The translations under genes and the position numbers were made by a program. A DNA stretch of 64,000 nt, from contig CAJXUY010000007.1 in the NCBI GenBank assembly GCA_913060665.1, positions 62,001-126,000 on the forward strand, written 5' to 3'. The stretch comes from an uncultured Oleiphilaceae bacterium. GTDB lineage: Bacteria > Pseudomonadota > Gammaproteobacteria > Pseudomonadales > Oleiphilaceae. The notes under the pieces are model-generated. The model saw only the letters and a program-made list of their open reading frames with translations. It did no database searches and was not told the DNA's origin. Position 1 is the stretch's first letter. The number at the start of each line of letters is the position of its first letter. Positions 62,659 to 64,000 of the stretch are shown in pieces.

Positions 62659-63432
62659 ATGACGTCACGGGATGATTACGATTTTAGTGATGAGCAGTTG
62701 CAGCGATATAGCCGCCAGATAATGTTGCCGGTATTTGATATTGCAGGTCAGTCACGTCTAGCAACAAGTCGTGTGCTTATTCTAGGGATGGGAGGTTTGG
62801 GTTCACCAGTTGCACTTTATTTGGCGGCAGCTGGGGTAGGGACGTTACACTTAGTTGATTTTGATTCGGTGGACTTGTCCAATTTGCAGAGGCAGATAGC
62901 ACACAGGGTTTCGACAGTAGGTGAAAAGAAGGTTGAGTCGGCTAAAAAAGCGATTGCTCAGATTAATCCTGATGTAGATGTATTGGCCCAGTCGGAATTG
63001 CTTGAAGGAAGGGCCCTGTCGGATGCTATATCTGAAGCAGATATCGTCATTGATGCGACAGATAACTTTTCTTCTCGGTTTGCTATTAATGCGGCCTGTG
63101 TAAGTAGCAAAACGCCTTTAGTCTCGGGAGCTGCTATTCGCATGGAGGGGCAAGTGTCAGTGTTTGATCCTCGTATGGGCGATTCTCCGTGTTATCAGTG
63201 TTTATACTCTGATATTTCGGAAGATGAGCTAACGTGTTCAGAGGCGGGGGTAATGGCGCCTTTAGTAGGGATTATTGGCTCTGTGCAGGCGATGGAGGCT
63301 GTAAAACTCGTATCAGGTATGGGACAGCCGTTAGCAGGTAAGTTATTGATATTGGACGCCATGACGATGGAGTGGCGAACCATGAAATTAAAGAAAGACC
63401 CTTTATGTCGGGTCTGTTCCTCAATTTCGTGA
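62659..63432 (+). CDS. moeB: Molybdopterin-synthase adenylyltransferase MoeB-like (ThiF/E1-like)
   Basis: From the ATG at 62659 (AAGGAGGG upstream) the protein has 257 residues. It is an E1-like adenylating enzyme: RYSRQIMLP, GMGGLGSPVALYLAAAGVG, DFDSVDLSNLQRQ and the two CxxC zinc pairs (CYQC and CRVC). It activates the MoaD C-terminus in molybdopterin synthesis, and here would supply the Mo-hydroxylase at the start of the window. ThiF function cannot be excluded. Confidence 0.9.
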   Translation: MTSRDDYDFSDEQLQRYSRQIMLPVFDIAGQSRLATSRVLILGMGGLGSPVALYLAAAGVGTLHLVDFDSVDLSNLQRQIAHRVSTVGEKKVESAKKAIAQINPDVDVLAQSELLEGRALSDAISEADIVIDATDNFSSRFAINAACVSSKTPLVSGAAIRMEGQVSVFDPRMGDSPCYQCLYSDISEDELTCSEAGVMAPLVGIIGSVQAMEAVKLVSGMGQPLAGKLLILDAMTMEWRTMKLKKDPLCRVCSSIS

Positions 63433-63444
63433 CTTGGACTCAGT

Positions 63445-64000
63445 CTAAAGGTTGGCTTCAGCGAATTCTGCTAATATTGATCTTGGAACACCCTTGAGGT
63501 GGATATGCCCACCATGCTTAAATCGCTTAAAACGTTCGGTCATAAAGGTTAAACCTGAACTGAGTGGGCTGAGGTATGGGGTGTCAATTTGGGCAAGGTT
63601 ACCTAAGCAGACAACCTTACTGCCAGTGCCGGCCCGAGTAATAATTGTTTTTATTTGGTGGGGCGTCAAGTTCTGGGATTCATCAATGAGTATTAAGCTA
63701 TATTGGAAGCTTCGTCCTCTGATATAGTTCAAGGACTTAAACTGAAGGGGGACTTTGTCGAGAATATATTCGACACTGCCGTGAGTGTTTTCATCATCTT
63801 GGTGTAATGCTTCAAGGTTGTCAGTAATAGCTCCAAGCCAAGGTTCCATTTTTTCAGTTTCTGTCCCTGGTAGAAAACCAATATCTTCGTCTAGCCCTTG
63901 AACACTGCGAGTAGCAATAATGCGTTTGTATAGCTTGCTGGCGACTGTCATTTCGATGGCGGCGGCTAATGCGAGTATTGTTTTTCCCGAGCCGGCTGCA
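63445..64000 (-). CDS. PhoH-family ATPase, 5' part outside the window
   Basis: The visible 185 residues run in frame from the window end. They start with AAGSGKTILALAAAIE, a P-loop, then LILIDESQNLTPHQIKTIITRAG (Walker B) and CLGNLAQIDTPYLS. This is the PhoH ATPase domain, probably the long PIN-PhoH (YlaK/PhoH2) form in which an N-terminal PIN nuclease precedes it; the N-terminus is not visible. It is convergent with moeB, 12 bases away. Confidence 0.88.
   Translation of the reverse strand, partial: AAGSGKTILALAAAIEMTVASKLYKRIIATRSVQGLDEDIGFLPGTETEKMEPWLGAITDNLEALHQDDENTHGSVEYILDKVPLQFKSLNYIRGRSFQYSLILIDESQNLTPHQIKTIITRAGTGSKVVCLGNLAQIDTPYLSPLSSGLTFMTERFKRFKHGGHIHLKGVPRSILAEFAEANL

Noticed and set aside
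1-64000. CRISPR arrays, rRNA genes and intact insertion sequences
   Set aside because: No regularly spaced repeats, no rRNA sequence and no intact transposase were seen. The only mobile-element trace is the integrase remnant.

Overview
The window is a chromosomal segment of a free-living, probably marine gammaproteobacterium of the Pseudomonadales/Oceanospirillales type. It is moderately AT-rich. Two housekeeping blocks have the gene order I know from Pseudomonas: rnr-rlmB-rpsF-rpsR-(membrane protein)-rplI-dnaB-alr at about 9.7-18 kb, and ychF-pth-rplY-prs-tRNA-Gln-ispE-lolB-TPR lipoprotein, divergent from hemA-prfA-prmC-moeB, at 51.8-63.4 kb. The species cannot be named from the sequence alone.

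Left to right: 0-8.3 kb holds a truncated Cho/UvrC-like nuclease gene, a 7TMR-DISM/EAL c-di-GMP phosphodiesterase, a small conserved protein, and a molybdenum hydroxylase set (2Fe-2S subunit, Mo subunit, XdhC) facing a MocA-type cytidylyltransferase. After an EEP-family hydrolase comes the rnr-to-alr block, with a candidate stringent-type promoter and S6:S18-like leader before rpsF and a long hairpin between rplI and dnaB. At 18.5-23 kb an anaerobic-response group follows: ompW, an Fnr/Anr regulator, a HemN-like protein that has lost its iron-sulfur cysteines but sits behind a perfect FNR box, and fabB.

From 23.6 to 33.3 kb the DNA is dense in c-di-GMP genes: a PilZ-dehydrogenase fusion, a second 7TMR-DISM/EAL protein, and a tightly overlapping four-gene operon. 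That operon encodes a coiled-coil protein, an envelope-spanning OmpA-domain protein, a Ras-like small GTPase and a PAS-GGDEF-EAL enzyme. It is the best candidate here for an undescribed system.

From 33.3 to 39.7 kb there are small conserved genes, a DHH phosphoesterase, a triheme cytochrome, gamma-glutamyltransferase and a Tat-exported lytic transglycosylase. From 40.2 to 47.0 kb lies a zinc-starvation cluster: thrS2, folE2, pyrC2, hisI2, a ZevB/NicO-type transporter and a Zur-type regulator, with two candidate Zur palindromes. Directly repeated copies (about 300 bp) of the 5' end of the transglycosylase gene flank it, so it looks inserted. A chemoreceptor and a cytochrome P450 follow, then a decayed integrase next to a tRNA-Met gene. 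The window ends inside a PhoH-family ATPase gene.
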